From positions 155,734-219,733 of the forward strand of contig JAUHWG010000017.1 of NCBI GenBank assembly GCA_030424595.1: a stretch of DNA of 64,000 nt, in the 5' to 3' direction. The translations under genes were made by a program, and so were the position numbers. A model generated the notes under the pieces. That model made no database searches and was not told the DNA's origin. It saw nothing but the letters and a program-made list of their open reading frames with translations. This DNA is from Polyangia bacterium. Its GTDB lineage: Bacteria > Myxococcota_A > Polyangia > Nannocystales > Nannocystaceae. Of the stretch, positions 26,901-33,968 are shown piece after piece (positions within the stretch are counted from its first letter, which is position 1; each line of letters starts with the position of its first letter).

Positions 26901-28336
26901 GGCTGATCAGCCTGCAGGAGCGCAACGACGCGAACCGCGGGAGGCGCAAGAAGACCAAGGCGAGCGAGCGCAAGAAGGCGATCGCCGAGGTCGGGGTCAA
27001 GGGCTTCGTGCTGGAGCGCCTTGAGGTTGATGAGCGCCGGGATCTCGACCCTGGAGTCCGCTGGGAGGACCTCGGGATCGACCTCTTGATCGTCGACGAG
27101 GCCCAGAACTTCAAGAATCTCTACGCCCCCGAGCCGCGCGAGGGCGGGATCCCCAAGTATATGGGGCTCCCCGCCGACGGCTCCAAGCGAGCTTGGCAGC
27201 TCGACTTTCGGGCGAGCTTCGTCCGCCAGCGCACGGGCGGAAGCGGGGTCGTTCTCCTCTCGGCGACGCCCGCGAAGAACAGCCCGCTCGAGTTCTACAA
27301 CATCCTCCAATACGTCGATCACGAGGCCTTCTCTAGCGTCGGGATCAATGATCCGGAGGACTTCGTCGATCGCTACCTGAAGATCGAGGGGCGTGACGTC
27401 CTCGACTCCAACTTCGACATCGTCCGCAAGTCGGCGGTCGTCGGCTTCCGTCGTCTCGACGAGCTGCGGGCGATCCTCGATCGCTATGCCGAGTTCCGCA
27501 CGGCTGAGGAGGTGGGGATCAAGCTGCCCAAGCCGCGCGTGCAGCGGGTCGACGTGAGGATGGACGAGGCCCAGGAGGAGAAGTACGACGAGCTCGTCCA
27601 GAAGATGACGGACCGCCTCAAGGCGATCCTGGAGGGCAAAGGTGCCGATCAGGCCGCCGTGCTGGGTGACATGGTGAGGATGTCGCTGATCGCCCTGCAT
27701 TCGCAGCTCGACGAGGGGTACGACTGGAAGACCGCCCTCGAGGGCGGGCGGGCCAAGCGGAAGGTGGCCGCGAGCGCGGTGGCGCGGTGGGCTGAGCGCG
27801 GCTGGGACGTCGTCTCTGTCAGCGACGACAAGAAGAAGGCGACGATGCTGTGCGACCTCCCCAAGCCCGGCTACGACTCGCCGAAGTTTCAGGCCGTCGC
27901 TGAGCGGATCGCCGCCCAGCCGGGCTGCGGGCACATCGTCTTCTGCGAGCCCGTGGCCTGCCACGCTTGGCTCCGGGAGGTGCTCGTACGGCACGGGATC
28001 CCGCGCGAGCGGATCGCGGTGATGAACGCGGCCGCGACCGATACCAACGCACGGATCCGCCTCGCCGATGGGTTCAACGGTGATCCTGAGGCCGGCAAGG
28101 AGGCGATCTACGACGTCGTGATCGCCAACAGTGTCGCCTACGAGGGGGTCGACCTCCAGGTTCGGACCTGCGCGATTCACCACCTGGATCTGCCGTGGAC
28201 CCCCGCGGATCTCGAGCAACGCAACGGCCGCGCGCGACGGCGTGCTCTTGCCTCCAACCGCGGAGGGGTGGGCCAACTTCCTCAAGCTCGCGCCCGTCTC
28301 GAGCGAGCCCTGGACCGCGCTGCGCGACGTGGGTGA
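23906..28336 (+). CDS. Giant N6-adenine methylase / SNF2-type helicase fusion (DarB-like; cassette gene 12)
   Basis: The protein has 1476 residues. The N-terminal half is an N6-adenine methyltransferase: SAM motif EPAAGIGRF near 158 and catalytic NPPY near 245. The C-terminal half is an SF2/SNF2-type motor: Walker A DVGVGKT near 855, DEAQ near 1062, LSATP near 1117 and motif VI Q-x-x-G-R-x-x-R at the very end. Such fusions are known from phages and plasmids (for example P1 DarB, which protects incoming DNA from type I restriction) and from large mobile elements. The chain stops about 25 residues after motif VI, where relatives usually continue, and overlaps the next reading frame (see findings). 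Cassette membership is supported by the ATGA overlap upstream. Confidence 0.85.
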   Translation: MNAEAMFEVVIPQWRAEVAAEVGEDYFDGFVRRRRDDLLALFERFLVARAAKRRSLKAPPDEWTPARRAKANLAAMELIASAEGRNLSKSERKTLLGYSGWGGLSIEKYKTDFPAGWDPDKFGLVHEYYTPTKLTVAVADALSAFLPDLTGRDGVIRALEPAAGIGRFMLALRNAAGELPPIRWTAIELSTIAAKMLPHLFPDADVFAGSFEEWLHKQTSRGGVPATGVEVTARDQGKFRLLVANPPYGKRGLTAKWDQAPEYAEREAFAYFLRRGLDLLAPYGVGVFLVPAGFLTGVSNARRELRARVLRRHHLMAAYRLPSATFPGANLVTDLVFFRARGGELAEVDEGDEFIVEGRYFDDFSHYVLGEEVGRGDDEEEDAPRRGRHGHQVLGDFEGLPPLAERTLCSACIVRPVAFPAATASRLVRRAASNEDLEPLLAAAVTLGSRVADYLSERAQGSRRAVELWPELLGSLRDFQRAPEVEKLDVRNPWSWIELRQLAESEIPGAQQFLNAFTKSGELAAAITTEPKVEERYSGDPSDLLGQAEFLYRSRRRITIDDLHEFHQDQGGTTAPGEAVNRLLRAEWCVDGGGLRELIPLRDYVSGDLWPKLDRLGFYLGGASRPGSDLVQRAFEDVAAVVRMTDRRPEHIPEQQLKLQYQRLIAAIRPVEFEDIGEVSPGDGYLPMSMVSEWASSAINARFSPVEIDRLDGLVQVVDASYNTLKREPIDPEMLWFIGWLNHDNTFFAPNDLHPEDPEADRVRSEAGLNELRVWDYRASYERAWKRSFDAWIREEPARAETVRDAYNRGFRRYVRREHSGEPLDIARWGGVIRLAPHQNAAARRVLEARGGLLAFDVGVGKTYTGLGVLARARQEGWGRRPVVLVPPSLVWKWKRDFTRCLPDYRVAVIGSMRRELTRGKRVEAAAARLARGEITKAQYRELITVAEADKPGDRAAKWSAFQAGLYDAVILSYEALKLTSVDLDSVLRYAEGTPAIRRLISLQERNDANRGRRKKTKASERKKAIAEVGVKGFVLERLEVDERRDLDPGVRWEDLGIDLLIVDEAQNFKNLYAPEPREGGIPKYMGLPADGSKRAWQLDFRASFVRQRTGGSGVVLLSATPAKNSPLEFYNILQYVDHEAFSSVGINDPEDFVDRYLKIEGRDVLDSNFDIVRKSAVVGFRRLDELRAILDRYAEFRTAEEVGIKLPKPRVQRVDVRMDEAQEEKYDELVQKMTDRLKAILEGKGADQAAVLGDMVRMSLIALHSQLDEGYDWKTALEGGRAKRKVAASAVARWAERGWDVVSVSDDKKKATMLCDLPKPGYDSPKFQAVAERIAAQPGCGHIVFCEPVACHAWLREVLVRHGIPRERIAVMNAAATDTNARIRLADGFNGDPEAGKEAIYDVVIANSVAYEGVDLQVRTCAIHHLDLPWTPADLEQRNGRARRRALASNRGGVGQLPQARARLERALDRAARRG

Positions 28337-29417
28337 CCTGTGGTGGGGTCGCAAGGTGCCACGGGACCTCTTGGCCCGGGCCCCCGAGCTCGACGACGAG
28401 ACGGCCCTCTCACGGCTTCAACGGAGCCTCCGCGAGGCCCGCGAAGCCCTCGACATGAGCCCGCGCGAGATCGCGATCTGGCTCGTCGAGAACGACTTCG
28501 ACAGGGCAGGGGAGGTCGTCGACGAGTACCTCGACGCGCCGACCAGGTCGCTCCAGGACCTCGGAGGGGAGCTGCGCAAGCTCCTCGACAAGGAGCTCGA
28601 CGGGCGCTGGTATTCCTACAAGGCTCTGGGGTCGAGCGGTACGCCGAACCTCCGCGAGGGCTCCGTGTTTGAGGACTCTGGTCGACACTATGTCCTCGCG
28701 CGGCAGCCCGATCACCCGACGCGGAGGGTCTATGTCGACCCGCCCTCCGCATCGGGAGCCCCCTACACGATCGTCGAGGGTGACCTCCGAGCGCGGGACT
28801 TCGTCTGGGAGGTCGATCGGGGCGACGGGGACGACATCGAGGCGCTCTGGAGCCGCTATCACAAGCTCCTCCGCTCGCTGGAGCTCGTGCCCGCGTATCT
28901 GGGTGAGGCGCATCAGCTCCTCGAGATCGCGACCGAGGCGATCGAGAGCCCGAAGTGTTTGGGCGCTCAACGCCAGCGAGCGATCAAGGCGCTGCGGACC
29001 GCCGAGAAGTACTACCGCCGCGCCGCCAACCGGATTCACCGGGGACGGCCTGCCGGCGTGCTCGAAGCGCTGGTGCAGATGGTCCAACACATCACGACGA
29101 GCGCTGTGACGATCGCCGAGGCCTGTGGCGTCGGGCAGCTCGACTTTCTCAGCGGGCCTATCGCGATCCGCGAGTCGGATCGTCGGGCGCTCGCCCATGC
29201 CGGCGAGGACATCGTCGATGTGGGGGACACGGCGGAGGCCGTGGCGGCCGGGTCTGCTGGGTCTGCTGGGTCCACGACCGGACTCGCCAGTGCCTCCGGC
29301 TCGGAGGTTCAGCCGGACGGTGACCATGGGGCCGACCCAGAGCTTGAAACGGATGACGAACCCACGGGCGAAACCACCGACCCGGAGCGCACTGACTTGG
29401 AGAGCGCGGCCGAGTGA
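28242..29417 (+). CDS. Hypothetical protein overlapping the helicase end (cassette gene 13)
   Basis: From the GTG at 28242 the protein has 391 residues; an ATG at 28131 in the same frame would put 200 bases inside the helicase gene. The coding-like sequence starts at LLPPTAEGWANFLKLAP, right after helicase motif VI in the other frame. It runs through a helical region (about 55-110), a strand-rich middle (about 115-200), a long helical part (about 205-330) and an acidic Gly/Ser/Thr tail. No family is recognised. It may be an independent gene or the true C-terminus of the helicase after a frameshift. It ends in a GTGA overlap with the next gene. Confidence 0.6.
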   Translation: MLLPPTAEGWANFLKLAPVSSEPWTALRDVGDLWWGRKVPRDLLARAPELDDETALSRLQRSLREAREALDMSPREIAIWLVENDFDRAGEVVDEYLDAPTRSLQDLGGELRKLLDKELDGRWYSYKALGSSGTPNLREGSVFEDSGRHYVLARQPDHPTRRVYVDPPSASGAPYTIVEGDLRARDFVWEVDRGDGDDIEALWSRYHKLLRSLELVPAYLGEAHQLLEIATEAIESPKCLGAQRQRAIKALRTAEKYYRRAANRIHRGRPAGVLEALVQMVQHITTSAVTIAEACGVGQLDFLSGPIAIRESDRRALAHAGEDIVDVGDTAEAVAAGSAGSAGSTTGLASASGSEVQPDGDHGADPELETDDEPTGETTDPERTDLESAAE

Positions 29418-29671
29418 CCGCCGCGCTCCCGGCTGCGAGTGACGGTGAGGATGTTGATGTCGATGAGGGGTGCCTGCTGATGCCTGAACCAACGCCACGG
29501 AAGAGCCCGGACGAGGCCGTCGACGAGGCCTATGAGAAAGAGGCTGAGGCGCTCATGAAGGCGCAACGCCTCCGCTTTGTCCTTGGGATGAGCTTCGCGG
29601 CCGCCGTCGGCTTCGGCGCGGGAGCCTTCACGACCTACAAGATCGCCTGTTCGCTCAGGCCCCGACGATAG
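29414..29671 (+). CDS. Small single-pass membrane protein (cassette gene 14)
   Basis: The protein has 85 residues from a GTG that overlaps the previous stop; an ATG at 29480 would give 63 residues. An acidic helical N-terminal part (about 30-50) precedes one transmembrane helix (FVLGMSFAAAVGFGAGAF, about 55-72) and a basic tail. No family is recognised. It shares the small-residue helix style of the other cassette membrane proteins. Confidence 0.5.
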   Translation: MTAALPAASDGEDVDVDEGCLLMPEPTPRKSPDEAVDEAYEKEAEALMKAQRLRFVLGMSFAAAVGFGAGAFTTYKIACSLRPRR

Positions 29672-29690
29672 CCACGAGAGGAGCGCAGAG

Positions 29691-31577
29691 ATGACGCGGA
29701 AGATCGACTTTAGCAGCGTCGACTGGACCGCAGTGTTCTACGACGCTGCGGTGAGGACACGTGAGAACTACGAGCATCGGAGTCCAGGGTCACTGCACCC
29801 GCGGATGCGTGCAATTCTCGAGAGCTTCCAGCATGAGAGCGGGGGCGAGAGATCGAGCGATGATGATGACGACGTCGATGACTTCGCAGGTGGTGGCGAC
29901 GCGTCGCCGCCAGGGGCGGAGCCTGCCGAAGCCGAGCGAGCGCGGGCAAACCAGGAGGGACCTGGTGGTGCTCATCAGCCTGAGGACTCAGGAGATTCTA
30001 GTTCATCAACCGCTGAATCTCCGAACACGGAGAGCTCGGAGATCCGTCAGCAGCTAGAGGAGCTGAAGGTGGCATACGCTCAGCAAGAGGAGCGTCTCCG
30101 CTTCGAGCGTGAGCGACATGTCGCGGAGATCGAGGCGCTGCGACGCGAGCTCCGTCTCGACGCCCGTGAGCGGGAGCTCCTCCGCCGAGAGATCGAGCTT
30201 CTGAAGGTAGAGCTCGACTCACCGAGTCGCACCTCGCCTGTGGCTGAGGCGTCGCACCTTCGGCCTTCGCGGGTGGGTGCGGCCTCGTCGGCGTCAGGCT
30301 CTACACAGACACCTCCACCATCGCCAGAGGTGCCGATCGACGTTGTTGTCGCGGCCATATCAGCAGAGGCCACAGGCGATGAGGTCGAGTGGGCCGAGGA
30401 CTACACGGAGGCCAAAGGAGCCGAGCTCGCCGAGCGAGGCGATGAGGTCAAGGATGGGGAGGTCGATCTTGAGACGGTGACCGAAGAGCCCTGCATCGCT
30501 CTCGTAGACTCCGAAGGCGTCAGACTCGCGACAGCTCAGGGCTTGGACGAGGCCGAGCTTGAGCTGTCACCCGGAGAGGCCGGCACGGCCCTCGTCCATC
30601 CAGAAGACGTCGAGCTCGTCCCAGCGCAAGAGCGGGACGAGGCCGAGTTTGAGCTGTCCTCCGGAGAGGCCGGCACGGCCCACGTTCATCCGGAAGACGT
30701 CGAGCTCGCCACAGCGCAAGAGCTTGACGAGGCCGAGCTTGAGCTGTCACCCGGAGAGGCCGGCACGGACCACGTTCATCCGGAAGACGTCGAGCTCGCC
30801 ACAGCGCAAGAGCTGGACGAGGCCGAGCTTGAGCTGTCACCCGGAGAGGCCGCCCCGGCCCACGTTCATCCGGAAGACGAGTCGTCATCCGGCGAGGCTG
30901 GCATGGCTCTCGTAGACCCCGAAGACGTCGAGCTCGTCACAGCTCAAGAGCCGGACGACGCTGCTCCCGAGGAGGTCACTCTTGTGAGGGCGGCACCTGG
31001 ATCGTCCCAGGCCCTGGGCTTGGCCAAGCCGTCTGGTCTCCACGCGGCGGTCACGGTGCTCGACCCTACCTCGCTGATCTCGCGGGACCCGCTCAATGAG
31101 GCGAGCCGTGCGCTCATGGGTCATGACTTTGCTAAGGCGATCGAGCTCTTCGACCTCCTCAAAGGGCCCGCAGTCGCCCTTGGCCAGGAGGGCGAGCCGA
31201 CGCTCGTCACCATCCAACGTGGACTCGCCGAGGCCTACTTCGGCGCCGGCGACATCCCCAGCGCGCTGTGGTCCTCGAAGAAGGCGCGCAGCCTGGCATC
31301 GGCCCTGCTCGCGCGTGGGCCCAACGGGCAAACGCTCCTCGACTTTCTTAAATGCTCCCGGGTTCGCGCCACTCTATTGGTCAGCTCGGGCAACCCAGGC
31401 GGTGCCCTGTCGCTGATCGGCAAGACCTTCGAGCGCGTGACGAACTCCAGAGTCGCGATGCAACAGGAGCACAACACCGTGCTGAGCGTCTTGGTCGCGC
31501 TCGGAGAGGGCCTTCATCGTCAGGGGGTGCAGCCGAGCGCGAAGTCTCAGGCAAAGCCCCCGAGGAGTAGGCGATGA
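29691..31577 (+). CDS. Coiled-coil, acidic-repeat and TPR-like protein (cassette gene 15)
   Basis: The protein has 628 residues. A short N-terminal domain and an acidic Asp/Ser linker are followed by a coiled coil (about 118-180, rich in Glu/Arg/Leu). Then come four acidic 30-residue repeats plus a partial fifth (about 279-415; DEAELELSPGEAG ... HPEDVE). A helical TPR-like C-terminal domain (about 465-610) contains A-x-x-x-G-x-x-x-A-x-x-F/Y units. A purine-rich ribosome-binding site (GAGAGGAGCGC) precedes the ATG. The layout fits a scaffold or tether. The stop overlaps the next start as ATGA. Confidence 0.65.
   Translation: MTRKIDFSSVDWTAVFYDAAVRTRENYEHRSPGSLHPRMRAILESFQHESGGERSSDDDDDVDDFAGGGDASPPGAEPAEAERARANQEGPGGAHQPEDSGDSSSSTAESPNTESSEIRQQLEELKVAYAQQEERLRFERERHVAEIEALRRELRLDARERELLRREIELLKVELDSPSRTSPVAEASHLRPSRVGAASSASGSTQTPPPSPEVPIDVVVAAISAEATGDEVEWAEDYTEAKGAELAERGDEVKDGEVDLETVTEEPCIALVDSEGVRLATAQGLDEAELELSPGEAGTALVHPEDVELVPAQERDEAEFELSSGEAGTAHVHPEDVELATAQELDEAELELSPGEAGTDHVHPEDVELATAQELDEAELELSPGEAAPAHVHPEDESSSGEAGMALVDPEDVELVTAQEPDDAAPEEVTLVRAAPGSSQALGLAKPSGLHAAVTVLDPTSLISRDPLNEASRALMGHDFAKAIELFDLLKGPAVALGQEGEPTLVTIQRGLAEAYFGAGDIPSALWSSKKARSLASALLARGPNGQTLLDFLKCSRVRATLLVSSGNPGGALSLIGKTFERVTNSRVAMQQEHNTVLSVLVALGEGLHRQGVQPSAKSQAKPPRSRR
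30525..30932 (+). repeat. 90-bp tandem repeat (4 units plus partial) inside the 29691 gene
   Basis: Units start at 30525, 30615, 30705 and 30795 with an exact 90-base period. A 48-base partial unit follows (30885-30932). They encode acidic 30-residue repeats that differ at only a few positions, which indicates recent duplication or ongoing exchange between units. Confidence 0.9.
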
Positions 31578-32314
31578 ACTCGAAGCTCCTCGCAGCGCTC
31601 GGCCTCGTCGGCGCCGGCGCGATCACCCTCCTCGCCTGCAACGAGATCGTCCGCGAGCCTCCGCGGAGGAGGCTCAAGGGCGCGACGCATCGCTACGGCG
31701 GGCGAGCCGTGATCCCGCTGGTAACTCCAGAGATCGACTCCACCGCCGTCGAGTTCGTCACGTCCCGCCTCTCTGTGTCTAGAGGGAGCCCCGTCGTGCT
31801 CGTCATCCACACACACGGCGGCTACTTTCAGCCGGTGGTCCAGCTCGCCCGCGCAGTCCGACGGCATGGTCAGGTATCGGTCTTGGTTCCCTTCTATGCG
31901 CTGAGCGGCGGCACCTTGGTCGCCCTCGCAGCGCAGTCCGTGCACATGTGGCCCCATGCCGCCCTCGGGCCCGTAGACCCGCAGCTGGGCCCTTTCTCGG
32001 CCGCGTCGCTGCGCGCTGTTATCGATGCCAAGCCAGCCGAGGCCATCGACGATTACACGCATGCCCTCGCGCATGAGGCCGGCAAGGCGCTCGAGGAGAC
32101 GAGGAGCCTGTTGCGCTCGTTGATCGGACCGAACCCCGAGGCCGTGCGCCGCCTCGTCGCCGACGTAGTCCCCCACTCGTATCCGGTCTCGTTCGAGGAG
32201 GCCGAGGAGCTAGGTCTCGCCGTGCAACCTGTAGACCCGGACCGTCACGCGATTGAGCTCGTCCGGAGCCTCATCCCAGGGAGGCAGGTGCGGAAATGGC
32301 CGCGCGTACAGTAG
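31574..32314 (+). CDS. Membrane-anchored ClpP/SppA-fold serine protease-like protein (SDH/SppA type; cassette gene 16)
   Basis: The protein has 246 residues. The N-terminus is a short membrane anchor ending in LLAC (Cys22), either a transmembrane helix or a lipobox. The rest follows the ClpP/crotonase fold as found in SDH-type/SppA-type peptidases: VVLVIHTHGGYFQP (about 74-87, substrate-cradling Gly-Gly), FYALSGGTLVALAA with nucleophile candidate Ser111, and ALGPVDPQLG (about 130-139). That is the right order and spacing for the family. Its substrate is unknown; a maturation protease for cassette proteins is a reasonable inference. The end overlaps the next gene by 19 bases. Confidence 0.75.
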   Translation: MNSKLLAALGLVGAGAITLLACNEIVREPPRRRLKGATHRYGGRAVIPLVTPEIDSTAVEFVTSRLSVSRGSPVVLVIHTHGGYFQPVVQLARAVRRHGQVSVLVPFYALSGGTLVALAAQSVHMWPHAALGPVDPQLGPFSAASLRAVIDAKPAEAIDDYTHALAHEAGKALEETRSLLRSLIGPNPEAVRRLVADVVPHSYPVSFEEAEELGLAVQPVDPDRHAIELVRSLIPGRQVRKWPRVQ

Positions 32315-33210
32315 GAGCGGCTGTCGGCGCCTTCGCGGCGGTGGGAGTCATCGGTGCGGGGCTCTACTGGCTCCTCTCACGGTCCGGGGGAGGCGGCTCC
32401 GGTTGGGGCCTCGGAGGTGGGGGAGGGGGAGACTCTCTGCTCGGAACCGAGCCCCCCAGCGGGCCCTCGGAGTCCGAAGGGACAGGTGGTGGTGCACCGG
32501 AGCCCGGAGAAGGAGGCGCCGACAAAGCGCAGGGCGGTGCTGGAGGCTCTAGGGGGCCGAGCGAAAGCGCAGGTGACCCGAATAAGCCTCCGAAGAGCGG
32601 CGCGGGTGCAGGCGGTACCAGTGCCGGCGCCGGGGGAACGTCCGGCGGCGGCGGCAAGGGGGGAGGCGGTGTCGGCGGTGGCGAAGGCGGTGGCGTCGGC
32701 TCTGGAGAAGGCAGCGGCACTTCGGGCGACGCTGCCGAGGGTGGCGACAAGGGGGAGAGTGACGGCGGCGGAGAGAACGATGGGCCCTATGACCCGTGGG
32801 GCGGTGAGGTGATCGGCATCGACCTTCCGGCACCAGATTTGGCCCCCAAGAAGCTGAAATCGGTGCGGGAGACGATCCAGGACCTGGTGCTTGGGGCGAT
32901 CCTCAACCCGGGTCTCAACGTCCCGACGTTGCCCGGGCCGCTGCATGTCTTCAACCCGGAGCATGGTGGTGTTCTGCTCTTCTGGGCGGATGTTGCCCTG
33001 CATCACAACTACTCGTTGCCGCATGGGCGGCTGGATCCCGACAACGCGACGCATGTGGCGTGGATCAACCTGTGGCTGGAGATTCTCGCGTACGTGGGGA
33101 GGGTCGAGTCGAAGATGAACAGCGGTGTGGAGATGATCGTGAGTCGGAGTGGGACGCGGGGAAGAGTGACCGCAGGCGGTGACCCGTTGCGACGGCTGCT
33201 GCTCAGGTGA
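32296..33210 (+). CDS. Gly-rich membrane protein, last gene of the cassette (gene 17)
   Basis: The protein has 304 residues. An N-terminal transmembrane helix (about 5-27, Ala/Gly/Val-rich) is followed by a 130-residue Gly/Ser/Glu low-complexity tether (about 30-165). A C-terminal domain of about 135 residues ends in a basic tail. It contains the sequence GPLHVFNPEHGGVLLFWADVAL, then helices with WINLWLEILAYVGRVESKM. No family is recognised. After it there is no further closely spaced plus-strand gene, so this is the likely end of the transcript. Confidence 0.6.
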   Translation: MAARTVGAAVGAFAAVGVIGAGLYWLLSRSGGGGSGWGLGGGGGGDSLLGTEPPSGPSESEGTGGGAPEPGEGGADKAQGGAGGSRGPSESAGDPNKPPKSGAGAGGTSAGAGGTSGGGGKGGGGVGGGEGGGVGSGEGSGTSGDAAEGGDKGESDGGGENDGPYDPWGGEVIGIDLPAPDLAPKKLKSVRETIQDLVLGAILNPGLNVPTLPGPLHVFNPEHGGVLLFWADVALHHNYSLPHGRLDPDNATHVAWINLWLEILAYVGRVESKMNSGVEMIVSRSGTRGRVTAGGDPLRRLLLR

Positions 33211-33968
33211 ACTGCTCTGCGGCGAGTCCGCGAGCCCCGCGCGGCTCTAGTGCGAGAATCTCACCAAGGCGGGATGACTCCAGCAGGCAATCGGGAGAGC
33301 GACAGTGTGTAGGAACGAGCGGCTCCCGCTACAAGGTCACAAGCGCCGGCGGGTCGCCCCGTCGCCGTTGAAAGTCGTCGCTTGTCCTCTCGTCCTCTCC
33401 GGGTGTGTCGTCGGCCGAAAGTCGAGGCGGACGATCTCTGCGTCCCGCGTCAGGTCCCTGCACAGATCACCAGGCACCAGCAGCGCCTCGGCGACTCCGG
33501 CTGCCCCCCGGTCGCTAGCTCCCGCGAGCTCGGCCCCCTCTGCCGTCGAGGTAGCCTCCAGTTCGCCGAATTCCTGATGAACCTGCTCGCGCGATCAGCT
33601 GCTCGTCCGAGTTGCTCGCCCCTGGACCGTGGCGTCTCGGCGTGCGCGGTGACCGCATGGAGGCGATCAGCTTGCCCGTTCCGACCGGCTCACGAGCACC
33701 ATCGCGTTGGGCCCACATGCTCACGATCATGAGGATCTATCCCCCTTCTGTGGGTACCTCCACTCGACCCCGCCATATGAGGCGGATGTAGCCGACGAGG
33801 AGCGTGGCGGTGAGTGCGGTTGACCACACGATGACTGCACGGGTCTCTGCTCGACGTGATGAGCATCGCCAGCATCCGTAGCCGCTCGCGGCTGTCTGAC
33901 ACGGAATTTGGATGTCGAGGATCGATAGCGCGCCCCCAGGTACTATCACCAAGGCACGCAAGAGGGTC
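33211..33968. other. Intergenic region between the cassette and the CHAT cluster
   Basis: These 758 bases contain no gene I can support. On the minus strand, around 33740-33850, a short frame encodes one convincing hydrophobic helix (VIVWSTALTATLLVGYI) and a basic tail. It has no upstream coding context, so it may be the stub of a lost membrane-protein gene. The border between the cassette and the IS-rich CHAT region lies here. No terminator hairpin is obvious after 33210. Confidence 0.35.

Noticed and set aside
25472..28354. 960-codon open frame on the minus strand, opposite the methylase-helicase
   Set aside because: It is a mirror frame of a clear plus-strand gene in GC-rich DNA; its composition is Arg/Leu/Asp-rich with no motif, and it crosses two plus-strand genes.
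13541..33210. A tailed prophage or a conjugative (type IV secretion) element
   Set aside because: No terminase, portal, tail tape measure, integrase, VirB4, VirD4 or relaxase is recognisable, so neither label is supported.
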